64,000 nucleotides of DNA, from NCBI RefSeq assembly GCF_034424525.1, contig NZ_CP139979.1, positions 2,003,501 through 2,067,500 of the forward strand, given 5' to 3'. A program made the translations under genes and the position numbers. Source of the stretch: Sphingobium yanoikuyae. Lineage in GTDB: Bacteria; Pseudomonadota; Alphaproteobacteria; Sphingomonadales; Sphingomonadaceae. Below, piece after piece: positions 17,495 to 26,614 of this stretch (positions within the stretch are counted from its first letter, which is position 1; every line of letters starts with the position of its first letter). The notes beneath the pieces are model-generated. The model ran no database searches and was not told where the DNA came from. It saw only the letters and a list, made by a program, of their open reading frames with translations.

Positions 17495-19059
17495 AGCGTC
17501 ACCCGTTCATTGGCGTGCAGGGTCAGTTGGCGGACGGGCTGTCCCGTCAGGCGCAGGCGAACCGTCTGGGCCTGCGGCTCGATGCCGATCAGATGGCGTG
17601 GTTTGCCCTGCTTGTCGGTGACGAGGCGCGCGTCCCCGCCCTCGATCCGGCCGATGGGTGCCCCTGCAAGGCTGAGGTCTGCGCCCCCGGCGCGATAGAC
17701 CATGGTGGCGCTGCGGCCCGCATCGGTCGGCATCGACAGATGGGTGGCCTGCGCGGCCTCATGGCCGGGACGGACATTCCAGTGCAGATCGTCGGCTTCC
17801 TCGCAGACGCCGACAAGCCGCCAGCTATAATCGATCATCACCAGCGCGGCGGGGGAGTAGCCGGCGGCCTCGGCATGGGTGAAGGCGCCGGTGCGCGGGT
17901 CCATCTGCTGACGGAAGGTCATGTCGCGGATCAGCGCTGCGCACCAGGGATTCATCATCTGGCTGAACTCGGCGGTGCGGCCATAATGGTCGAACCAGCG
18001 ACCAGCGCGCAATGCCGTCAGCGCCTGGGTGGCGCCGCCCCAGCTATTGGCGGGGATCGATCCGACAAAGGCAGGGTCGTCCATTGCCACCGACGTCAGC
18101 GGATAGGGTGCCCAGAAGGCGGCCGGATTATGCAGTTGCCGGGTCCAGAGCGTGTCGAACAGCGCCTGGTCGGGCACATGTTCGCCACAGACGCGCGAGA
18201 GAATGTCGGAGCGCACGCGCACGAAATCGCCCTTGGCATCCAGATCGTAGAAGGCCGCATCTTCCGGCACATAGAGTTTGGAGAGGATCAGGCCGCGAAT
18301 ATGCTCGGCCTGCGCGGCCCAGCGGTCGGACTCGTCCGTCTTGCCGAGCGCCTTTGCCATTTCGGCCAAGGCCCTGCGCCCGCCATAGACGGTTGCGGAC
18401 AGGTCCGGGCACAGACGGGGCAGGGTGGCGATCGGGTGATGGGTGCGGGCGTCCTTGTTCGGGCACTGGTTGGGCATGCCGGCCCAGCGCGGGCTATTGT
18501 CATGGCCGGTGTCATAGGTGCAAAATCCTTCGACCAGTCCGGTGCCGCGCGTATTGCGATAGCGCATCAGCCAGCCATCCCAGGCCGAACAGGCGCGGTA
18601 GCTGGCCTCCAGCAGCGCGCTGTCGCCAGTCGCCCGCGCCAGTTCCCAGGCGGTGGCAGCGATCGGCACGACCATCTGGATCTGGCCAAAACCGGTTTCG
18701 ACGATCTTGTTGTTGGCGGGCAACTGGCCGTCCGCCCGTTGCAACTCGAAGAAGGTCATATGGCTGTTACGGGCCACGTCCGGCCGGAACTTGCGATAGA
18801 CCAGTGCCTCATGCGGTCCGCATTCCTGCCAGATGCCCTGATAGACGGCGCCTTCGATCAGCACCGGCTTGCTGACATAGGGCATGACCTGGACGTTGGC
18901 GGCCAATACCGCCAGCGCCTTGTCATAGGCCGCCTGCCAAAGCCGGTTGGCGGTGTTGAAGCGCGGCGCATCGGCAGCCGCTTCGGCATATGCCATTCGA
19001 CTTGCGCCAGCGCTGGCAAGGCCGCTCGCGGCGGTGAGCAGGAAGGAACGTCGATCCAT
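17491..19059 (-). CDS. Tat-exported (alpha/alpha)6-barrel glycoside hydrolase, MGH1-like
   Basis: A 522-residue protein with a clear Tat signal (MDRRSFLLTAASGLASAGA). The body resembles six-hairpin glycosidases of the MGH1/trehalase-like fold: alternating helical hairpins, FGQIQMVVPIAATAWELARA, CTYDTGHDNSPRW, NSWGGATQALTALRAG, and a small C-terminal beta domain. The CAZy family cannot be named from motifs alone. It lies in an operon between GH43 and GH10, overlapping GH10 by four bases. A role in trimming xylan or pectin side chains in the periplasm is inferred. Intact and full length. Confidence 0.65.
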   Translation of the reverse strand: MDRRSFLLTAASGLASAGASRMAYAEAAADAPRFNTANRLWQAAYDKALAVLAANVQVMPYVSKPVLIEGAVYQGIWQECGPHEALVYRKFRPDVARNSHMTFFELQRADGQLPANNKIVETGFGQIQMVVPIAATAWELARATGDSALLEASYRACSAWDGWLMRYRNTRGTGLVEGFCTYDTGHDNSPRWAGMPNQCPNKDARTHHPIATLPRLCPDLSATVYGGRRALAEMAKALGKTDESDRWAAQAEHIRGLILSKLYVPEDAAFYDLDAKGDFVRVRSDILSRVCGEHVPDQALFDTLWTRQLHNPAAFWAPYPLTSVAMDDPAFVGSIPANSWGGATQALTALRAGRWFDHYGRTAEFSQMMNPWCAALIRDMTFRQQMDPRTGAFTHAEAAGYSPAALVMIDYSWRLVGVCEEADDLHWNVRPGHEAAQATHLSMPTDAGRSATMVYRAGGADLSLAGAPIGRIEGGDARLVTDKQGKPRHLIGIEPQAQTVRLRLTGQPVRQLTLHANERVTL

Positions 19060-19080
19060 TTATATCTCCTGAGAGCTGCT

Positions 19081-20703
19081 TTAAGGCGCGACCGGCGCGG
19101 GATGATCGACCCGGACCCAGTCCACGTCGATCGATCCACCCGCGCCGTCGCGGGTGAAGGTGAACAGGCCCGGTCGTGAGCCTTTCCACCAGGAGAAACG
19201 GGCAAGGCCAATAGCATCGCCGAACGGCAGGAAGGCGCGGCCGTCGAGACTATAACTGTAGCGGACCGTCTGGTCTGCGCCGACGTCCGCCCGCAAGTCG
19301 ACGGAGGAGCCGGTGAGGGCAGGGCCGGTGGTTTCCTCCCCGGCCGACGCCAGGGTCAGGTGTGTCTTGCCACTCTGCCGGACGATGCCGATCCAGCTAG
19401 GCTTCACGCCGAACAGGGTAAGCCCCGCCCGCTGGCCGTCGGTCATCCGGCCGATCTCGATCCGGGTCGTGATCCGGCTGCTCGGCCCCTGCAATATCTG
19501 GGTCAGCGTGTTGCGGGCAGTTACCAGATGGTCGGCGGGCAGGGCGTGGAGACGCAGGAAACCGGGGCGTGCGGTGAGGCTCCAGGCATCATCGTCCGGA
19601 TTATGGTTCCATTCCCATTGTGGCCCCAGTTTCGCGCTGCCGAAAGCATCCGTGTCCTGGAGCCGATCCTGCGTTGGGGGCGACCCGGTGTCCGGCATGG
19701 CATGATGCTCGACCGGCTGGCCGACCTCGGTGCCGGGGCGCAGGTCGCCGATCACCGGCCAGTCATCGACCCATTTGAGCGGCTCCAGATAGGTGATGCG
19801 GCCAAAGGCGCCGCTGCTGTTGAAATGGATGAACCAGCCCTGGCCCGACGGCGTTTCGATCCAGCCGCCCTGATGCGGCCCTTGCAGGGCGCTGCTGCCT
19901 TGGGCCAGCACGGTTTTCGCTTCATAGGGGCCACGAATGTCGCGCGCGCGGAGCGCGACCTGCGCGCCCTTCTCCACGCCGCCATAGGGCGCCAGAATAT
20001 AATAATAGCCGTTGCGCTTGTAGAATTTGGGGCCTTCGAGGATCGGCAGCTTCTGCTTGTCCTCGACGATCACCGTTCCGGCATCGAGCACGCTCTTGCC
20101 GTCCGCGCTCATGCGATGGAGGATCAGCGGGCCGGCGCTATGGCGGGAATGGACCAGCCAGGCCTGGCCATCATCGTCCCAGAAGGGGCAGGGGTCTTCC
20201 AGCATCGGCTGGTCGATCACTTTGACCGGCGCGCTCCAGGGGCCTTCCGCCTTGCTGGCGGTCGCCATGAAGATGCCCTCGTCCGGCGTCGCCCAATAGA
20301 CGTAGAACAGGCCGGCATGATGGCGGATCGACGGTGCCCAGACTCCGCCAGCATAGCGGGTGCCGCCGATCGGCTTGGAAATCGCGTCGGTCAGGCTGTG
20401 GGGGCCGGGCATGTCATATTCGGGCGCGAACGGCAGGCGCGGCAGCACATGGCCAAGGATCGACCAGTGGACCAGGTCGCGGGAATGGAGGATCGGGATG
20501 CCCGGCGAGAAATGAAAGCTCGACGCCACCATATAATAATCCTGTCCGACGCGGATGACGTCGGGGTCGGAATAATCGGCGTAGAGGATGGGGTTGCTGT
20601 AGGTAGATGCGGATGAAATCGTCTTCGCCGCGGCGCCATACCCGCAGATCAGAGAGGCAGCACACAACAGGCTTGTCAGCATTCCGCTTTGAAGCGGCAT
20701 CAC
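19081..20703 (-). CDS. GH43 beta-xylosidase / arabinofuranosidase with beta-sandwich domain
   Basis: A 540-residue exported enzyme; AGGAGG lies a few bases before its ATG. After a Sec signal, the five-bladed propeller shows the GH43 triad: base D46 in ADYSDPDVIR, the pKa-tuning aspartate in MLEDPCPFWDDDG, and the acid glutamate in PILEGPKFYKRNGYYY. The C-terminal 200 residues form a concanavalin-like sandwich (DDAWSLTARPGFLRL ... SWWKGSRPGLFTF) of the type attached to GH43 xylosidases. It removes xylose or arabinose from xylo-oligosaccharides. It is first in the minus-strand operon, with a LacI-type operator about 95 bases upstream. Confidence 0.9.
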   Translation of the reverse strand: MMPLQSGMLTSLLCAASLICGYGAAAKTISSASTYSNPILYADYSDPDVIRVGQDYYMVASSFHFSPGIPILHSRDLVHWSILGHVLPRLPFAPEYDMPGPHSLTDAISKPIGGTRYAGGVWAPSIRHHAGLFYVYWATPDEGIFMATASKAEGPWSAPVKVIDQPMLEDPCPFWDDDGQAWLVHSRHSAGPLILHRMSADGKSVLDAGTVIVEDKQKLPILEGPKFYKRNGYYYILAPYGGVEKGAQVALRARDIRGPYEAKTVLAQGSSALQGPHQGGWIETPSGQGWFIHFNSSGAFGRITYLEPLKWVDDWPVIGDLRPGTEVGQPVEHHAMPDTGSPPTQDRLQDTDAFGSAKLGPQWEWNHNPDDDAWSLTARPGFLRLHALPADHLVTARNTLTQILQGPSSRITTRIEIGRMTDGQRAGLTLFGVKPSWIGIVRQSGKTHLTLASAGEETTGPALTGSSVDLRADVGADQTVRYSYSLDGRAFLPFGDAIGLARFSWWKGSRPGLFTFTRDGAGGSIDVDWVRVDHPAPVAP

Positions 20704-20797
20704 ATATCCCTCCTATCGGCAAAGCCTTATAAAGGCGCGCTTTGCTCGTTGATGGACTGATTGTGCGTGGACGAGTGCGGTAATGCAACAAATTTTA

Positions 20798-20813
20798 GAT
20801 AGCGCTACCATTG
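20798..20813. promoter_or_regulatory. LacI-type operator, copy 2
   Basis: GATAGCGCTACCATTG shares GATAGCGCTA with the site at 11531-11545. It is placed upstream of the GH43 operon on the minus strand and also upstream of the plus-strand receptor gene. This links the operon to the LacI regulator at 10365. Confidence 0.65.
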
Positions 20814-21121
20814 TTTAGGTGCATTTTCACAACGACCATTGGTTCGATGTTGATATGCTGTCAATTTCAACCCTTACGAAGCGCTCTAACTTCGATTTCC
20901 ACTTCTCAGGAGTGGACCGTCCGATTTCGTCAGCCTTCCAACAACAGCGTAAGCCACCCTGGAATTAGGCCACGCCGACTAGAAGGCACCTGCGGACCGA
21001 AGGCCGCTGCCATGATTGTGGCGAATCATATCGCTCCAACATCCCCTTAGCCTGTGCGGCTGTCAGCATCGTGGCTCTCACAGGTGGCTCTAGAAAATAT
21101 GACCATCTACGCACATTTACG

Positions 21122-21150
21122 TTGACTTCAATCAACTGCGTTAATATCAA
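21122..21150 (+). promoter_or_regulatory. Candidate sigma70 promoter for the second TonB receptor
   Basis: TTGACT at 21122-21127 and TATCAA at 21145-21150, with 17-base spacing, about 50 bases before the start codon. The -35 lies inside a small inverted repeat, GTTGA-N6-TCAAC (21121-21136). Confidence 0.4.
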
Positions 21151-21198
21151 AATTGCACTATCGGATAAAAATAAACCGAGAGGATGGGGAGAAGTGCA

Positions 21199-24111
21199 AT
21201 GCGAGGACGAGCGTCTTCATTATTCCTGACGGGTACCGCCCTGTTCACGATGGCCAGCGCGGCCGCCGCCCAGGAGGCCACGCCGCCGGCGGACGCCCAG
21301 AGCGGACAGGCATCAGCCCAGGATATCGTCGTCACCGGAACCCGCATCGTGCGCGACGGCTATACCGCGCCGACGCCGGTGACCGTCGCATCGACCGAAG
21401 AGCTGGTGAAGGCGACCCCATCCAACATTCCCGACGCGCTCAACAAGTTGCCGCAGTTCCAGAACTCGTCCAGCCCGTCGCGCAGCTCGATGAATTTCGC
21501 CAACACCGCGGCGCACGGCAATGTGCTGAACCTGCGTGGCGTCGGGCCGTTGCGCACGCTGATCCTGTTCGATGGCCAGCGGGTGGCGCCGACCACCTAT
21601 CTCGGCACGGTCGATGTCAATGTCATTCCAAACCTGCTGATCCAGCGGGTGGACGTGGTAACGGGCGGCGCGTCGGCGGCCTATGGTTCCGATGCGGTGT
21701 CGGGCGTGGTCAATTTCGTACTCGACAAGAAATTCACCGGCCTGACCGGCGTTGCCCAGGGCTCGACGTCGCAGCGCGGCGACAATCAGGGCTATCGCTT
21801 CGGTATCGCTGGCGGTTTCGACTTCGGCGGCGATCGCGGCCACCTGTTGCTGAGCGCCGAGACTTTCAAGAATAACGGCATGCTGCGCAGCGATCGCAAA
21901 CTGGGACGTGGCGCCTATAGCTATGTCGGCAGCACGGTCGGCTGCACCAATCCCAATGCTGCGGCCGATCCAACCGCCTGCTCGCCGGGCGGCTCGCTCA
22001 ATCCCTATATGATCGCCTCCGGCGTGACGCTGAGCGCCGCATCGGAATATGGCAAGATAACGTCGGGGCCGTTCACCAATTACCGGTTCGACGCCAATGG
22101 CGCGCTGGTGCCGTTCAGCAACGGCACGGCAACCGGATCGCCGGGCTATTTTGTCGGGGGAGACGGGTATGCGATCTCGCCTGACACGCAGGCGGTCGCC
22201 CCGCTGCACACCTATCAGGCCTTTGGCCGGGCGAGCTGGGACTTCACGCCGGACGTGACCGGCTATGTCCAGGGCAGCTTCTCGCGCAGCGACCTGTCCT
22301 ACACCTCGCTCGCCAACAGCCTGGTGCCGCCGACGGCCGCCACGCTCTACAGCGGCAATCCCTATCTGCCGGCCGAACTTCAGGCCGCCTTCACCCCGAC
22401 CAGCCAGTCGATCACGCTCGCCCGCTATGGCGCCAATTCACCCCGGCCCCACACGACGGAACGCACCGATTACTGGATGGTCAATGCCGGGTTCGAAGGG
22501 ACGCTGGCGGACAAATGGAAATGGAATGTCGCCTTCAACCATGGCGACTCCAATTTCTCGGTCGCACAGGAAGGCGTCTGGGATTGGCAGCATTTCTATG
22601 CCGCGACCGATGCCGTGCGCAATGGCAGCGGCCAGATAGTCTGCCGGGCCAGCCTGAGCGCCGATCCGACAATCGCGGCCCGCTACGCCAATTGCCAGCC
22701 CTTCAATCTGCTGGCCACCGGCGACGCCTATGCCAGTCAGCCTGGCTATGACTATGTCGTGGGTACGTCGCGTTACCGCGCCCGCATCTGGCAGAACGCC
22801 ATGTCGGCCAGCATCCAGGGCGCCCTGTTCGACCTGCCCGCCGGTCCGGTCGACGTCGCGCTGGGTGCGGAATATCGCCGCCAGAGCCTGCGCCTGACCA
22901 GCAATGCCAACCCCGCCGATCTCGACACGACGGCGGAACGCAGCGCCTATTTCGCCGGCCTGCGCGGCGTGCCTTCGTCGGTTTATCATTATTGGCTGAC
23001 CAATGTCGGCGAGGCGTCGGGCGACCTGAGCGTCAAGGAAGTGTTCGGCGAACTGGCGGTGCCGCTGCTCAAGGACCAGCCCTTTGCGCAGGAACTGAGC
23101 CTGAACGCTGCGGGTCGCTACACCGACTACAGTACGTCGGGATCGGTCGAGACCTGGAAGCTGGGCGCCACCTGGAAGCCAATCCGCGACCTGCTGCTGC
23201 GCGGGTCGGTCTCGCGCGATATCCGCGCGCCCAATCTGTTCGAGCTGTTTGCCGGCGACCAGAGCGCGATCAGCCTGCTGGTCGATCCGGTCAGCGGCAT
23301 CACCGCCAATGTGCCGCAGGTGACGGGCGGCAACCCCGATCTGAAACCGGAAAAGGCCGACACGCTGACCTTCGGCGCGGTCATCACGCCGTCCTTCCTG
23401 CCGGGGCTCAGCCTGTCGGTCGATTATTACCGGATCAAGATCAAGGATGCGATCGGCACGTTGAGCCTGACCCAGATCGTCAACAATTGCAGCCAGAGCG
23501 GCGGCACCGCGCCCGAATGTGCGCTCGTCACCCGCGACACGCCGACATCCTTCCCCAGCCAGATCCGGGTGGCGCCCGCCAATATCGCCTTCCTGGAAAC
23601 CAGCGGGATAGATTTCGACGCGTCCTACCGGACCGAACTGGCCGGCGGCAATCTGGGCCTGCGCCTCTATGCCAGTTATCTCGACACATATCAGACCCAG
23701 CAGTCATCGACCGCGCCGGTGCTGGAATATGCCGGGATCAGCACGATCAGCAGCACACCGGAAGGCCGCCCGCGCTGGCGTGGCACGCTCAGCGTCAATT
23801 ATGAGGTCGGCCGGGTCGGCGTCTTCCTCAACCAGCAGCTGATCGGCAAGGTGAAGCTGGGCATCCCCGGCGGCCTGGAAAACGGCCTTGGCCAGACGAT
23901 CGGGGCGGTCGGCTATACCGACATGACGCTCAGCTACCGCTTGCCGGTGGCCAACGGTCATGTCGAATTCTTCGGCACCGTCAACAATCTGTCCGACAAG
24001 GATCCGCCGTTGATCCCCGGCACCATTCCGGGCGTCAACATCGCCACCAATTTCGCGCTTTACGACACGGTAGGCCGCGCCTTCACAGGTGGCATCCGCT
24101 TCAAGTTCTGA
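21199..24111 (+). CDS. TonB-dependent outer-membrane receptor
   Basis: A 970-residue receptor. ATG 21199 is preferred over ATG 21184 because GGGGAGA sits six bases before it and the protein then opens with a normal signal peptide ending AAAAQEA. Features are the TonB box QDIVVTGTRI, plug motifs LNLRGVGPLRTLILFDGQR and SAAYGSDAVSGVVNFV, and a barrel ending GRAFTGGIRFKF. It is in the same family as the receptor at 11623. A terminator and then a sulfatase gene follow, suggesting the pair handles a sulfated or decorated glycan. Substrate unknown. Confidence 0.9.
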   Translation: MRGRASSLFLTGTALFTMASAAAAQEATPPADAQSGQASAQDIVVTGTRIVRDGYTAPTPVTVASTEELVKATPSNIPDALNKLPQFQNSSSPSRSSMNFANTAAHGNVLNLRGVGPLRTLILFDGQRVAPTTYLGTVDVNVIPNLLIQRVDVVTGGASAAYGSDAVSGVVNFVLDKKFTGLTGVAQGSTSQRGDNQGYRFGIAGGFDFGGDRGHLLLSAETFKNNGMLRSDRKLGRGAYSYVGSTVGCTNPNAAADPTACSPGGSLNPYMIASGVTLSAASEYGKITSGPFTNYRFDANGALVPFSNGTATGSPGYFVGGDGYAISPDTQAVAPLHTYQAFGRASWDFTPDVTGYVQGSFSRSDLSYTSLANSLVPPTAATLYSGNPYLPAELQAAFTPTSQSITLARYGANSPRPHTTERTDYWMVNAGFEGTLADKWKWNVAFNHGDSNFSVAQEGVWDWQHFYAATDAVRNGSGQIVCRASLSADPTIAARYANCQPFNLLATGDAYASQPGYDYVVGTSRYRARIWQNAMSASIQGALFDLPAGPVDVALGAEYRRQSLRLTSNANPADLDTTAERSAYFAGLRGVPSSVYHYWLTNVGEASGDLSVKEVFGELAVPLLKDQPFAQELSLNAAGRYTDYSTSGSVETWKLGATWKPIRDLLLRGSVSRDIRAPNLFELFAGDQSAISLLVDPVSGITANVPQVTGGNPDLKPEKADTLTFGAVITPSFLPGLSLSVDYYRIKIKDAIGTLSLTQIVNNCSQSGGTAPECALVTRDTPTSFPSQIRVAPANIAFLETSGIDFDASYRTELAGGNLGLRLYASYLDTYQTQQSSTAPVLEYAGISTISSTPEGRPRWRGTLSVNYEVGRVGVFLNQQLIGKVKLGIPGGLENGLGQTIGAVGYTDMTLSYRLPVANGHVEFFGTVNNLSDKDPPLIPGTIPGVNIATNFALYDTVGRAFTGGIRFKF

Positions 24112-24153
24112 AAGCCGGACGGCGGCCTGGTGCCGCCGTATCTCTCTCCCTGG

Positions 24154-24189
24154 GCGCCGGCTGCCAATGCAACCGGCGTCTCTTTTTTT
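24154..24189 (+). terminator. Rho-independent terminator after the TonB receptor
   Basis: GCGCCGGCTGC and GCAACCGGCGT pair around a CAAT loop with one mismatch, and a seven-base T run follows. The sulfatase Shine-Dalgarno sequence begins at 24194, directly after it, so the sulfatase may depend on partial read-through. Confidence 0.7.
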
Positions 24190-24205
24190 GTCCAAGGAGG
24201 TCGCC

Positions 24206-26554
24206 TTGCCCCATGCTTCGCCCCGTCCCGTCCGTCGCCCGTCCAGCGGGGTCTTGAGCGCGATATCCTCCCTCGCGCTGCTCATGGCGCTCTCAGCGCC
24301 TGCCGTCGCCCAGACCTCCGATGCTTCGGCCGCAAAAATCTATGGCCGCACGCCGGCGGAATCCTCACCGCCCAGCTGGCCTCAGCCAGTCCGCGCGGCC
24401 AAGGGGGCTCCCAATATTCTGATCGTCATGACCGACGATGTCGGCTTTGGCGCCAGCAGCACCTTTGGCGGCCCGATCCCGACGCCGACCTTCGACGCGC
24501 TCGCGCAGGCCGGCCTGCGCTACAACCAGTTCAACACCACCGCCATCTGTTCGCCGACCCGCGCCTCGCTGCTGACCGGGCGCGATCCGCAGGCGGTGGG
24601 CATGGGCTATGTCGCCAACTGGGCGACCGGCTATGATGGCTATAACAGCGTCATCCCCAAAAGCGCCGGCACCATGGCCCAGATCCTGAAGGAAAATGGC
24701 TATAATACGGCGATGATCGGCAAGGGGCATGTCACCCCGGAATGGGAAATGAGCCGCGCCGGACCGTTCGATCGCTGGCCCACGGGCCTGGGCTTCGAAT
24801 ATTTCTACGGCTTCCTGGGGGCCGACAGCAGCATGGCCGAACCCAATCTGGTCGAAAATACCGAGCATGTGCAGGCCCCAGCCGATCCCGCCTATCATCT
24901 GGAACATGACCTGGCCGATCATGCTATCCGCTGGATCGACGAGCAGCATGCAGCCGCCCCGGACAAGCCCTTTCTCCTCTATTATGCGACCGGCACCGCC
25001 CATGCCCCCAACCAGCCGCCCGCCGACTGGATGGCGCGCTTTCGTGGCAAATTCGATGCCGGCTGGGACGCGATGCGGGCGGAAACGGTCGCCCGGCAAA
25101 AGCGGCTGGGCGTGATCCCGCAGGGGACGGACGATGCCCCCCGGCCCGACACATTGCCGCGCTGGGACAGCCTGACCACCGACCAGAAGCGTCTCTATGC
25201 CCGCTATATGGAGGCGTATGCCGCGTCGCTCGCTTATGCCGACGCGCAGATCGGCCGCGTCATCCAGCGGCTGCGCGACAATGGCGAGATCGACAACACG
25301 CTGGTCATCTATATCCAGGGTGACAATGGTGCGAGCGCGGAAGGCAGTTTCGACGGCAAGCTGTTCGAGCAGTCGGCGCTGAGCGGGGTGAAGGAAAATC
25401 CCGATTATGCCCTGGCCCATATCGACGATATCGGCACGCGACATGCCTATAATCTGATCCCCGGCGGATGGGGCTGGGCGCTCAACGCTCCCTTCCCCTG
25501 GGCCAAGCGCTATGGCTCTCATTTCGGCGGCACACGCAACGGCATGGTCATGTCCTGGCCGCGCCATATCCAGGATCCGGGCGGGCTGCGCAGCCAGTTC
25601 CACCATGTCAGCGACATCATGCCGACCGTGCTGGAGGCCGCCGGGGTCAATGCGCCCGAGATATTGGACGGTATTCCGCAGAAGCCGATCACCGGGATCA
25701 GCATGGGCTATAGCTTCACTGCAAAGGACGCGCCCTCGCACCGCACGACCCAGGTGTTCGCGATGGCGCAGAATCTGAGCGTCTACAAGGATGGCTGGGT
25801 GGCCGCGACCGCGCCGATGGTGACGCCGTGGGAACGCACGCCGCCGCCGCCCGTGCCGATCGACCAGCGCGTCTGGCAGCTATATGATACCCGTTCGGAC
25901 TTCAGCGAAGCGCATGACCTGGCCGCAGCCAATCCGCAAAAACTTGCCGCGCTCAAGGATCTGTTCTGGGCCGAAGCGGCGACCGCCGGCATCCTGCCGA
26001 TCCATGGCAGCGAAGGCGGGCAGAAGGGCCGGCCCGACCATAATGCCGGGCGCGCCCACTTCACCTATCATGGCCCGATCGGTCCTATTCCAGAGAGCGC
26101 AGCGCCGGGCCTGGTCGGCCATTCCTTCACCATCCGCGCGCAGGTGAGCGTGCCGGCCGATGGCGGCCAGGGTGTTATCGCCGTGCATGGTGGCCGCTTC
26201 GGCGGCTACAGCCTGTTCCTGGACAAGGGGCGACCCAGCTTCACCTATAATCTGACCCCGGCCCATATGAGCCGGATTGCCGGCACCGCGCCCCTGACTG
26301 CGGGGCGGCACGATATCGGCCTGCGCTTCGTCATGGACCAGGAAGCACCGACCAGTGGCGCCACCGCCACGCTGCTGGTGGATGGCAAAGAGGTCGCGCG
26401 CGGCCGGATCGACCGCGCCTTCGCGCTCGTCGTGTCGCACACCGAGGATTTCGAGGTCGGCCAGGACAGTATCAGCCCGGTCGATCCTGCCTATGATGTG
26501 GCCAGCGGCCACTTCACCGGGACGATCGAGCGAGTGGATATCAGCCTGCCCTAG
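24206..26554 (+). CDS. Arylsulfatase, alkaline-phosphatase superfamily, exported
   Basis: A TTG start at 24206 is chosen because AAGGAGG lies five bases before it and a Sec signal peptide (SSLALLMALSAPAVAQ) follows at once; an upstream ATG at 24089 would lie inside the receptor gene. This gives 782 residues. The sulfatase signature CSPTRASLLTGR places the formylglycine cysteine at about residue 115. Metal-binding aspartates lie in VMTDDVGFG, and IGKGH and QGDNGASAEG are further active-site motifs. A C-terminal beta domain of about 180 residues is typical of this long subgroup. It would remove sulfate esters in the periplasm. The maturation enzyme is not in the window. Convergent with a TetR gene. 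Confidence 0.88.
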   Translation: MPHASPRPVRRPSSGVLSAISSLALLMALSAPAVAQTSDASAAKIYGRTPAESSPPSWPQPVRAAKGAPNILIVMTDDVGFGASSTFGGPIPTPTFDALAQAGLRYNQFNTTAICSPTRASLLTGRDPQAVGMGYVANWATGYDGYNSVIPKSAGTMAQILKENGYNTAMIGKGHVTPEWEMSRAGPFDRWPTGLGFEYFYGFLGADSSMAEPNLVENTEHVQAPADPAYHLEHDLADHAIRWIDEQHAAAPDKPFLLYYATGTAHAPNQPPADWMARFRGKFDAGWDAMRAETVARQKRLGVIPQGTDDAPRPDTLPRWDSLTTDQKRLYARYMEAYAASLAYADAQIGRVIQRLRDNGEIDNTLVIYIQGDNGASAEGSFDGKLFEQSALSGVKENPDYALAHIDDIGTRHAYNLIPGGWGWALNAPFPWAKRYGSHFGGTRNGMVMSWPRHIQDPGGLRSQFHHVSDIMPTVLEAAGVNAPEILDGIPQKPITGISMGYSFTAKDAPSHRTTQVFAMAQNLSVYKDGWVAATAPMVTPWERTPPPPVPIDQRVWQLYDTRSDFSEAHDLAAANPQKLAALKDLFWAEAATAGILPIHGSEGGQKGRPDHNAGRAHFTYHGPIGPIPESAAPGLVGHSFTIRAQVSVPADGGQGVIAVHGGRFGGYSLFLDKGRPSFTYNLTPAHMSRIAGTAPLTAGRHDIGLRFVMDQEAPTSGATATLLVDGKEVARGRIDRAFALVVSHTEDFEVGQDSISPVDPAYDVASGHFTGTIERVDISLP

Positions 26555-26614
26555 GGTACCTTTGCTTTTCGCATTTTGCGAGCCGTCCGCTGTGCCAGCT
26601 GACTTCAAAATGCT

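Larger units (their letters stand above)
20704..21198. other. Divergent regulatory region between GH43 and the second TonB receptor
   Basis: No gene is seen in these 495 bases. It holds a LacI-type operator (20798-20813) and a candidate promoter for the receptor (21122-21150). A further AGCGCT word at 20880 lacks the flanking symmetry. Confidence 0.5.

Noticed and set aside
17410..19179. Plus-strand open frame of 589 codons
   Set aside because: It lies opposite a Tat-signal hydrolase with clear motifs. The product is low in hydrophobic core residues and matches no family.
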